Assembly (NCBI GenBank): GCA_038213005.1
Contig: JBBQTU010000179.1
Span: 1 to 8,725 of the forward strand
DNA: 8,725 bases
Source of the DNA: JBBQTU01 sp038213005
GTDB taxonomy: Bacteria; Planctomycetota; Phycisphaerae; Tepidisphaerales; Tepidisphaeraceae
Reading direction: 5' to 3'
Of the stretch, positions 1-5,675 are shown piece after piece (position 1 is the first letter of the stretch; every line of letters starts with the position of its first letter). The notes under the pieces are model-generated. The model was given only the letters and a program-made list of their open reading frames with translations. It made no database searches and was not told the origin of the DNA. The translations under genes and the position numbers were made by a program.

Positions 1-58
1 GTGCGGTATTGGGTTGTAACGGCCAGAGTATGGTTTGGTTTTCCAGGAAGGACTTGTC

Positions 59-802
59 ATGCGAGGGTTGAATACAAAACTGGTCCTGGCGGGCGCGGTT
101 GCTCTGGTTGCTGGTCTTTTTGTCACATCGGCGGCAAACGCCGATTGGACGCTGCCGCAAAATGCGACCAGTTCGATTCCCTTAACGCTCGCGGACTTCA
201 CGAGTCCGCCCACTGGCGTATTGTCTTTCCAGAAGTTCAATATGCCAGGTACCACGTTGCTCAGCGTCAAGCTGACTTTGACTGGGACCATGGACACTAC
301 GCTGACGTTCGACGCCGCAGCCGGTGGTGGGAACCGGAAAGTCACTCGTGTGACCACCCTTTTGAGCATGTGGGCTCAGGACAGCGGCAACAACCTCTTG
401 AGTGGAGGAGTGACGGCTTCGCAGGAGGACCCACAGTTTTTCATGCCTGTTGAGTATTATTCGCTGGGTACAGTGGCCCCGGGTACTTCTAAGACAACCG
501 GACTTCTGACTTCTGGGCCGACGACCCTCGCGCCCGTCCAATACACTTCGGCACCCATTCTTGCCGAGTTTAAGGGTCCTGGCAATCTGACTCTCAACGT
601 CGCGACCTTCACGCAGCATGGCGGCATTTGGAGTGGCGGCGAGGGCACTGTCAACGGCATTGACCATGCGTCAATCACCGGCACCGTCGCTTACGAGTAC
701 GCCTCGGTTCCTGAAGCCACCACCATGCTGCTGGGCGGCATGGCCGTGATGCCCATCCTGATGCAGCGCCGCCGTCAGCGCGGTGCCGCCGCTCAGGCCT
801 GA
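59..802 (+). CDS. PEP-CTERM-type sorted secreted protein (choice-of-anchor E-like body)
   Basis: A 247-residue exported protein that is probably a substrate of the exosortase encoded just downstream. Residues 1-28 form a Sec signal peptide: Arg2 and Lys7, a hydrophobic core, and an ANA site before Asp29. The body (about 29-215) is beta-rich and full of Thr, Ser and Gly. Its pattern (LSFQKFN, then a LLSVKLTLTGT strand, ending in VAYEYASVPE) resembles the choice-of-anchor E domain of PEP-CTERM proteins; this is recognition by eye. The C-terminus has the sorting tripartite: VPEATT at 217-222, a hydrophobic stretch at 223-235, and RRRQR at 237-241, followed by GAAAQA. The motif is PEA, not the usual PEP. 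ATG at 59 is chosen because AGGAAGGA lies 6 nt upstream; an in-frame TTG at 35 would only lengthen the N-terminus ahead of the signal peptide. The tail is almost identical to that of the protein at 4296-5099. Confidence 0.88.
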   Translation: MRGLNTKLVLAGAVALVAGLFVTSAANADWTLPQNATSSIPLTLADFTSPPTGVLSFQKFNMPGTTLLSVKLTLTGTMDTTLTFDAAAGGGNRKVTRVTTLLSMWAQDSGNNLLSGGVTASQEDPQFFMPVEYYSLGTVAPGTSKTTGLLTSGPTTLAPVQYTSAPILAEFKGPGNLTLNVATFTQHGGIWSGGEGTVNGIDHASITGTVAYEYASVPEATTMLLGGMAVMPILMQRRRQRGAAAQA

Positions 803-860
803 GCCGTGGTTTGAAATAGCGATTCTCTCAATGAGCGGGCATTTTTTGCCCGCTCATTGT
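707..860 (+). repeat. 3' sorting-tail and hairpin module, copy A
   Basis: This 154-bp segment matches 5004-5157 without any indel. I count 8 differences: 6 in the first 34 bp and 2 in the hairpin loop. Positions 741-841 are identical to 5038-5138 over 101 bp. The match runs from the VPEATT codons through the stop codon and about 40 bp of untranslated DNA to the end of the hairpin, then stops abruptly. The upstream parts of the two genes are unrelated apart from the first few codons. Confidence 0.95.
829..859 (+). terminator. Perfect 12-bp hairpin after the first sorted-protein gene
   Basis: CAATGAGCGGGC (829-840) pairs perfectly with GCCCGCTCATTG (848-859) around a 7-nt loop, ATTTTTT. It begins 27 nt after the stop codon, where a terminator would be expected. 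However, the T-run lies in the loop and the 3' side (TATTGAGTTG) has no proper U-tract. It may therefore terminate weakly, need Rho, or act as an mRNA 3'-end stabiliser. Some readthrough into the exosortase gene, whose start is only about 50 nt away, is plausible. Confidence 0.65.
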
Positions 861-907
861 ATTGAGTTGATGCAGGTGTGATCCTGCCGGGATGGGACGA
901 CTGGAGT

Positions 908-1924
908 ATGAGCGATTCCCAGGTGTTGGACGGGAATGCGGCCGGTGCCCCGGTGGGGTGGGCGGTCTCGCGCCAGGTTCTGGCCTGGTCGGCTCTGGTG
1001 CTCCTGGGCTATCTGCCCCTGCTGCTTCGTCTCGGTGCCGAGCAGTGGGCTCGTCCCCAGTACCAGTTCTTCCCGCTCCTGCTGATCGCCTCAGCCTGCC
1101 TCGTTTGGCACCGCCGTCATGACCTGCACGCTGCCCTCGCGGCCACCGGCTCGCCAACTCTCACCCGCACCCTCCTGGGCCTGTCCCTCATCCTGCTGCT
1201 CACCGCCAGCATCCTCTGGTCCGGCCGACTGGCAGCCGTCTCCGCGTACTTCCTTCTGGCAGGCGTCGCCTGGCGAGCCGGCGGCTGGCCGATGCTTCGA
1301 CTGCTGATCCCCGCAGCGATTCTCCTCATGATCGTCACCGGCCTGCCGGCCGAACTGGATGAGCCGCTCCTGCAACACCTTCGCCAGTGGCTTCTCTGGG
1401 CTGGCAGCGGCGTCCTGGTCTGGCTGGGCGTGCCGCACCTGCTGATGGGCACGGTTCTTGACATCTCCGGCGATCGTCTGACGGCGGCCGAATCCTGCAG
1501 CGGCCTGAACGCGATGATGGCGGTGCTGGGCTTCACCCTCGCGTTTGCGATCTGGCGCAGACGTCCCGCCTGGGTTGTGTCAACTCTCGCCGTCGCTGCC
1601 GTCGTTCTCGTGCTGTGGGCCAACCTGCTGCGAATCGTCGCCGGCGTGTGGGTCAAAGCTCATGGTGGCGTCGACCTCTTCCCCGGGCCCGCCCCGTGGT
1701 TGGCCGGCCTGGTCCTGTTCGCGGTATGCATGGGCCTGGTCCTCAGCATCGACATGGGCCTCGGCCTGATCCAACGTTGGCGAGACGGCAGGCCCGCTCA
1801 TCGCGCTATTGGAGGTCCAGTCGCCCGTCCCCGTCGACGCGCTGCGCCCTGTCCCGCCCCTGACGCGGTCCATGTGGACTCTCGCCATCGCCATCGCACT
1901 CGTCGGCATCGCCCAGGTCGCTAG
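908..1924 (+). CDS. Exosortase (EpsH/archaeosortase-exosortase family transpeptidase)
   Basis: A polytopic inner-membrane cysteine transpeptidase-like enzyme that cleaves PEP-CTERM-type tails after export. From ATG 908 the protein is 338 residues with about eight hydrophobic segments. The family motifs are in order: YQFFPLLL (52-59) near the N-terminus, AESCSGLN (194-201) with the likely nucleophile Cys197, ANLLRI (238-243) with the catalytic-type Arg242, and AHGG with His252 as candidate third residue. This Cys-Arg-His set is known for exosortases. The form, with a separate EpsI-like neighbour, is like planctomycete exosortases (the XrtU type), but I do not assign a subtype. The start is uncertain: an in-frame GTG at 878 adds ten residues and neither start has a good Shine-Dalgarno. 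The last 35 or so residues are Arg/Pro/His-rich and overlap the next gene, so they may be a by-product of overlapping frames. Confidence 0.9.
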   Translation: MSDSQVLDGNAAGAPVGWAVSRQVLAWSALVLLGYLPLLLRLGAEQWARPQYQFFPLLLIASACLVWHRRHDLHAALAATGSPTLTRTLLGLSLILLLTASILWSGRLAAVSAYFLLAGVAWRAGGWPMLRLLIPAAILLMIVTGLPAELDEPLLQHLRQWLLWAGSGVLVWLGVPHLLMGTVLDISGDRLTAAESCSGLNAMMAVLGFTLAFAIWRRRPAWVVSTLAVAAVVLVLWANLLRIVAGVWVKAHGGVDLFPGPAPWLAGLVLFAVCMGLVLSIDMGLGLIQRWRDGRPAHRAIGGPVARPRRRAAPCPAPDAVHVDSRHRHRTRRHRPGR

Positions 1925-2543
1925 CGCCGCCCTGCGTGGCGGAGTAGGCCTCTGGCTGAGCAATCCTGGTGCCGCCCACCTGCGCTCGGATGCCACGTTC
2001 ACTCTCCCGGCGCAGATCGGCCCATGGCAGCGCGGAGGCGAAACCGACAAGTCCGCCGCCCAGCCCGAGATCGCTGGCAGAAGATATCAGACCTGGGCCT
2101 ACCAGTCCGCCGGGCTCACTGCCATCGTCGCCATCGACTATCCCTTCGCGGGCCACAACGACCTTGCTCTTCGCTACCGCAACGCCGGTTGGGTCATCGC
2201 GCAGCAGGCGGCAAATCCCTCGCGTCCGGACCCCCGTGCCGGTGAGTTCACCATCGTGCAGGCAACCCGACTGCATGAATGGGGCTACCTCTGCTACGCC
2301 TCCCTGGACGAGACCGGCCAATGGACGCAGCTACCCAAGGCCTCGCTTGCCGGGCAACTTCAGGAGCGTCTGACTCATCTGGGCCGTCCCGGCGCGAATG
2401 CCGCCACCCATCAGATACAACTCTGGGTCCAGACCCTCAGCCCGCTGGATGCTGCTTCACAGGAGCAACTGATCCAGCTTTTCCTCGGCACTCGCGATCT
2501 GCTTGCCCCCCAGGTGATCGCCCAGCAGGAGGGCCGCCAATGA
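1872..2543 (+). CDS. Exosortase-associated EpsI-type protein
   Basis: A 223-residue (from ATG 1872) membrane-anchored partner of the exosortase. Residues 1-21 are a hydrophobic signal anchor. The rest is predicted to be extracytoplasmic, with family-like features: an IGPW motif (49-52) after a Pro, a YQTWAYQ strand (72-78), and GHNDLALRYRNAGW (94-107), the equivalent of the H...C...GW block of EpsI proteins. A conserved-looking C-terminal helix (QLIQLFLGTRDLL) follows. Position 101 is Arg where relatives usually have Cys. EpsI proteins are encoded next to exosortases, or fused to their C-terminus, and their exact role is unsettled. The ATG overlaps the exosortase gene by 53 bp; a TTG at 1809 in the same frame would extend the protein by 21 residues and the overlap to 116 bp. 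Neither start has a Shine-Dalgarno. The 3' end overlaps the next gene by ATGA. Confidence 0.8.
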   Translation: MWTLAIAIALVGIAQVASAALRGGVGLWLSNPGAAHLRSDATFTLPAQIGPWQRGGETDKSAAQPEIAGRRYQTWAYQSAGLTAIVAIDYPFAGHNDLALRYRNAGWVIAQQAANPSRPDPRAGEFTIVQATRLHEWGYLCYASLDETGQWTQLPKASLAGQLQERLTHLGRPGANAATHQIQLWVQTLSPLDAASQEQLIQLFLGTRDLLAPQVIAQQEGRQ

Positions 2544-4039
2544 GGCCCTTGCCCCAATTCCCGACATGGCCCGCGCACTTCATCCGAGTGGTTGCCACCT
2601 CGTGGACGCCGGCCCGCCGGCGTCAACTGCTCGTCGCCCTGGCCGTTGCCCCGTGCATCCTCGTGGTCCTCTCGATCCTGCTACTCGCCGTGCTTCTCAC
2701 CGGACCGGCGTCCCGCAGTGCCAATTGGTATCAGCAGCAGGGCGACAAGGCCCTCGCCCGGCAGGACTACGCCACGGCCCAACTTTGTTACGCCAGTCTG
2801 CTTCAGACGAGCCCTGACGATCCCAAGTACAGATACGCCCTGGCTCGCTGCTTTGGCAAACTGGGTCAGGACAAGGCCGCTGCGGCGCTTCTGCAGCAAC
2901 TGGCCCCCGAAACTGCCGCCGGCTATCTGCCCGCGCAACTCCAGGTCGCCCGCGACCTGCTGGGTGGCCCTTCGCCCAGCCCCGAGGCCCGGCGATCGGC
3001 CGAGGCCCGGCTTCAGCAGATACTCAAGACGCAGCCGAAGAATCCCGACGTCCATGCCATGCTGGCGGTGCTCTACTACCGGACCGACCGCTGGGATCTG
3101 GCCCGGCAGCACATGGCGCTGGGCGGCCCGGCCGTGGACGAACTGACGTTGCCGGCCGCCTTGGCCCTTTCTGACCGGGGCGATCGGGCGGAGTCCGAAA
3201 TATGGGCCCGCCGGGCCGCTGCGCATTACGCCGCCCGCCTTAAGGCCGATCCGACCAATGACGAACTGCGCCTCAAGTACGCTCAGGCGTGCCTCCTGCT
3301 GCGGGATTTCACAAAGACCCTTGAGATTCTCGATGCCGGCTGGCAGCAGAACAAGAACCCGGCCTTCCGCAAGGCGGTGGCGCATGTCACCTCGCTGTGG
3401 CTCAGGGAGTCGCCCACCATGGCTGCATCGCAACGGCTCGGGCTCCTGCAGAACGGTCTGGCCTGGGATGCACAGAATCCCGCCCTGCTGGAGATCTTGC
3501 TCGACCCTGAGACGGCGGTCGCCGCCGAGAGTGTTCAGCCCACCACGACCTCTGTTCAGGGCGCCGCCGTTCACGCCTTGGCTCAGGCGGTTGAGAACTG
3601 CCGGAGGCGCCAGCCCGACCGTGTCCGCACGGATCTGCAGCGGGCGTTAAGCGTCGGCGGACCGGCGATGGCCTCCATCGCCGGAAACGTCGCCTGCCTC
3701 TGGGCCTACAGCAAAGCCCCTGATGCGGCCAGCGCCCTGACTCTCTCCAGCATTCTACTGGATTTGCGGCCGACCGAACCGTTCGCCCAGCGAGCCCAAG
3801 GGATGGTGCTGGCCCAGCAGGAAAAGTGGGAGCAGGCCCTCGGATATCTGGAGACGGCCCTGCCTGCCATGCCTCAGGATCTAGGGATTCACACGGTCCT
3901 GGCGACGACCTACGACAAACTCGGGAAGCCGGACCTCGCCGAGAAGCACCGCAAGCTGGCTCAGCCCACAACAGCCCCCGCACCCGCCACCTCGCCAGCG
4001 GCAGTGCCTGCCGCATCCAAGCAAGCAGAGGGGCGATGA
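2540..4039 (+). CDS. Membrane-anchored TPR-repeat protein of the exosortase locus
   Basis: A 499-residue protein with a short Arg-containing N-terminus, one membrane segment at about 30-54, then a long helical TPR domain probably facing the periplasm. TPR-like pairs are clear at 61-94 and 95-124, at about 167-196 and 241-270, and at 413-446 and 447-474, where W/Y-G/A-A/Y-P spacing is visible. The C-terminal 25 residues are Pro/Ala/Thr-rich and look disordered. TPR proteins occur with exosortase systems (for example PrsT in XrtA loci), but this one is shorter, lacks a lipobox and should not be called PrsT. ATG 2540 overlaps the upstream stop as ATGA and has GGAGG about 7 nt before it, so translation is probably coupled. 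The open frame extends further upstream, but that stretch only shadows the EpsI-like gene. A scaffold or substrate-handling role is inferred from context. Confidence 0.85.
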   Translation: MRPLPQFPTWPAHFIRVVATSWTPARRRQLLVALAVAPCILVVLSILLLAVLLTGPASRSANWYQQQGDKALARQDYATAQLCYASLLQTSPDDPKYRYALARCFGKLGQDKAAAALLQQLAPETAAGYLPAQLQVARDLLGGPSPSPEARRSAEARLQQILKTQPKNPDVHAMLAVLYYRTDRWDLARQHMALGGPAVDELTLPAALALSDRGDRAESEIWARRAAAHYAARLKADPTNDELRLKYAQACLLLRDFTKTLEILDAGWQQNKNPAFRKAVAHVTSLWLRESPTMAASQRLGLLQNGLAWDAQNPALLEILLDPETAVAAESVQPTTTSVQGAAVHALAQAVENCRRRQPDRVRTDLQRALSVGGPAMASIAGNVACLWAYSKAPDAASALTLSSILLDLRPTEPFAQRAQGMVLAQQEKWEQALGYLETALPAMPQDLGIHTVLATTYDKLGKPDLAEKHRKLAQPTTAPAPATSPAAVPAASKQAEGR

Positions 4040-4176
4040 ACTCACCTGCGTTCCAGATCGTCTGGCACGTTCGCCAGCCCGCCGGTCGGTATGGCTGCTC
4101 GGTGCGGGATGATCCTTGGCGGCCGCCCGCGTATCCCCTGCCATTTCTTGTTGACAGCGAACTCAGCATTCCGTAG
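4036..4176 (+). CDS. Possible 46-residue protein, translationally coupled
   Basis: A short frame begins with an ATG that overlaps the stop of the TPR gene (ATGA), the same junction as at 2540-2543. GAGG lies 4 nt upstream. The predicted product is 46 residues, Pro- and Trp-containing, without a signal peptide, membrane span or recognised motif. It could be a true small protein, the remnant of a longer gene, or chance. The junction is the only real support. Confidence 0.3.
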   Translation: MNSPAFQIVWHVRQPAGRYGCSVRDDPWRPPAYPLPFLVDSELSIP

Positions 4177-4295
4177 TGAAATGCTGCTTGATTGGTTCGG
4201 CGTGCTGTTCACGCATTGTAAGCGTGGCGCATCCGCGCTGGTAAATGGCTCTTCGATATGAGTTTCTCGAGGGCATAAAAGGTTTGGAGGCAGCG
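4177..4295 (+). other. Leader region of the second sorted-protein gene
   Basis: This 119-bp spacer is AT-richer than the genes to its left. It contains a small hairpin (GCGTG-CTGTT-CACGC, about 4200-4214) and the ribosome binding site TTGGAGG at 4284-4290, 5 nt before GTG 4296. No promoter with two convincing hexamers is visible. A TTGACA at 4151-4156, just upstream inside the possible small ORF, lacks a good -10 at the proper distance. Confidence 0.4.
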
Positions 4296-5099
4296 GTGCG
4301 AGGGATGAACACAAAGTTGGCTCTGGCGGCAGCGGCAGTATTCGGCGGGCTTGGTGTGGCTGCGCAGGCGCTGGGCGGGTATGGTGCCACGTTGAGCCTC
4401 AAGATGACTGCCGACAATTCCTTCAATGTTTACCTTGCCAACAGCGATAGTGAGTTGGGCACGCTGATTACGCTCGACAACGCAGGTAGCGGAACTATCC
4501 TCGATGGGGTTGGCGGCACGAAGGATCCCGCGGGCAACGCCTGGCAGGGAAATGTTTGGGGCTACGCTTATTCCGCGACTCGTACTGTGGGGCTGGCGAA
4601 TAAAAAGCAGTATCTGCACATCGTGGCAACGGACCAAAACACGGGCGGTGCAGGTTTCCTTGCGGAGTTGACGATCACGGACGACACAGGGCTCCACACG
4701 TTTGACAATGGGCAGTTGACCCTGTTGACCACCACAGCGAACATCCCCACGACCAGCCAGCCGCTCTGGCGCACGGCCAATCCACTGCTCGCATCCACGC
4801 CGAATGCGGACAGCAACTACGGCTGGAGTATCTTTGCTGCAGCTAACCACGCCCCAAGCTTCCAAGCAGACAACCCGGGTACCCCCTGGACTAGCGTTTC
4901 TGGTATCGCGGCTGCTGCGGACTGGATATGGGATGGGACCTATGCCTTCGACGGCACATCAACCAAACCTCGCTTTTTCTCTACCACAATCGAGTATTCC
5001 GCCGTTCCTGAAGCAACCACGATGATTCTGGGTGGCCTGGCCGTGATGCCCATCCTGATGCAGCGCCGCCGTCAGCGCGGTGCCGCCGCTCAGGCCTGA
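4296..5099 (+). CDS. PEP-CTERM-type sorted secreted protein, second copy of the tail
   Basis: A 267-residue exported protein and a likely second substrate of the exosortase at 908-1924. It starts at GTG 4296 as (M)RGMNTKL, matching MRGLNTKL of the protein at 59-802, with TTGGAGG 5 nt upstream. An in-frame ATG at 4245 and an ATG at 4305 are less likely. The signal peptide ends near AQA (residues 22-24 or so). The body is a secreted beta-rich region: a TADNSFNVYLAN block, then a YLHIVATDQNTGGAGFLAEL strand and AADWIWDGTY. This is the style of jelly-roll or PA14-like PEP-CTERM proteins, but I cannot name the family. The tail has VPEATT at 237-242, a hydrophobic stretch, and RRRQR at 257-261. It differs from the first protein at 2 of the last 31 residues, although the bodies do not resemble each other. 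Confidence 0.85.
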   Translation: MRGMNTKLALAAAAVFGGLGVAAQALGGYGATLSLKMTADNSFNVYLANSDSELGTLITLDNAGSGTILDGVGGTKDPAGNAWQGNVWGYAYSATRTVGLANKKQYLHIVATDQNTGGAGFLAELTITDDTGLHTFDNGQLTLLTTTANIPTTSQPLWRTANPLLASTPNADSNYGWSIFAAANHAPSFQADNPGTPWTSVSGIAAAADWIWDGTYAFDGTSTKPRFFSTTIEYSAVPEATTMILGGLAVMPILMQRRRQRGAAAQA

Positions 5100-5157
5100 G
5101 CCGTGGTTTGAAATAGCGATTCTCTCAATGAGCGGGCAATCTTTGCCCGCTCATTGT
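5004..5157 (+). repeat. 3' sorting-tail and hairpin module, copy B
   Basis: Second copy of the module described at 707-860, at a constant offset of 4297 bp. It covers the last 31 codons, the stop codon, the untranslated spacer and the hairpin. The 101-bp identical core is 5038-5138. Of the six differences before the core, two change residues (Leu to Ile and Met to Leu). Confidence 0.95.
5126..5156 (+). terminator. Perfect 12-bp hairpin after the second sorted-protein gene
   Basis: CAATGAGCGGGC (5126-5137) pairs with GCCCGCTCATTG (5145-5156) around the loop AATCTTT. The stem is identical to that at 829-859, while the loop differs at two bases. It is followed by TCTTTGATGTCTT, which is richer in T than the first copy and fits an intrinsic terminator somewhat better. 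Confidence 0.7.
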
Positions 5158-5565
5158 CTTTGATGTCTTGGGTAGTGGGCTCAGATGCGACGGATCGCCT
5201 CTTCCGTCAGCCGCATCGTCATCGCGGCGATCTTCGATCCGCAACTCCCGCCCCAGCACGCTCGCGGTGACCGGTACGCGGGCACTGGGCAATGTGGGCG
5301 GTATAACCATCGACAGCGGCGCGCCGCCGTTCGTGAACCGCGATGGCGACTGCAGCAATCGCCCGGCCAACCCCATCCGGTAGCCAGCCATTGCGGTGTG
5401 TGTGGATGCTGGGGGGCGGATCAACCAAGACTTTGTGAGCATCCTGGTTGTTCAGCGACGAAAACCGAGTGCTGCGGGGCCGTATTGTTGAGCGCGGATA
5501 GCGTTTGGGCCGTCATGGAATGCAGCTCAGGCTGCTGAAAAGAGTTACGTGGGGTCGCCGTGTGC
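5158..5565. other. Non-coding or degenerate spacer
   Basis: About 400 bp separate the sorting locus from the transport module. Open frames exist on both strands (the longest at 5185-5538 + and 5125-5442 -), but none has a ribosome binding site, a recognisable domain or a consistent protein character, and the minus-strand one runs through the hairpin. Visible structures are a 6-bp hairpin (GACGGA 5189-5194 with TCCGTC 5203-5208) and two crossing inverted repeats at 5404-5450. A decayed gene cannot be excluded. Confidence 0.5.
5404..5450. other. Two crossing inverted repeats (possible pseudoknot)
   Basis: GGATGCT (5404-5410) is complementary to AGCATCC (5438-5444). CAACCA (5422-5427) is complementary to TGGTTG (5445-5450), whose first base directly follows the first stem. 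The arms alternate as 1-2-1'-2', which is pseudoknot order. Arms of 7 and 6 bp could arise by chance, so the role is open. Confidence 0.35.
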
Positions 5566-5595
5566 TTGACCGAACGCGCGTAATGCCGTTATATC
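5566..5595 (+). promoter_or_regulatory. Candidate sigma-70-type promoter for the adaptor genes
   Basis: TTGACC (5566-5571, five of six consensus bases) is followed after 18 bp by TATATC (5590-5595, four of six); TTATAT one base earlier gives a 17-bp spacer. Transcription would start near 5602, leaving a leader of about 70 nt before the adaptor gene. It sits in the right place, but planctomycete promoters are poorly defined. Confidence 0.4.
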
Positions 5596-5675
5596 GGACA
5601 ATCCTGCGCTGCTTGTCGTATCTTTGGCAGGGCGAGATGTGCTGGGTTGGAGGGTGACTTGAGGAGAAAATGAGG

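Noticed and set aside
872..887. Small hairpin GCAGG-TGTGAT-CCTGC before the exosortase start
   Set aside because: A 5-bp stem is expected by chance in GC-rich DNA and I see no link to a known regulator.
4151..4182. TTGACA as a promoter for the second sorted-protein gene
   Set aside because: The -35 is perfect, but the best hexamers 16-19 bp downstream (such as TAGTGA) match the -10 consensus poorly.
5181..5222. Short minus-strand peptide MTMRLTEEAIRRI that looks like a natural protein end or start
   Set aside because: It is too short to judge, and the frame upstream of it does not continue in protein-like sequence. It could be the remnant of a decayed gene, but nothing else supports that.
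5125..5442. Open frame on the minus strand over the spacer (105 codons)
   Set aside because: It ends inside the hairpin, has no ribosome binding site and no recognisable motif. The similar minus-strand frame at 828-1157 ends in nearly the same residues only because it also crosses a copy of the hairpin.
5185..5538. 117-codon + strand frame rich in cysteine near its end
   Set aside because: No ribosome binding site, mixed character, no motif. It is most likely chance in a GC-rich spacer.
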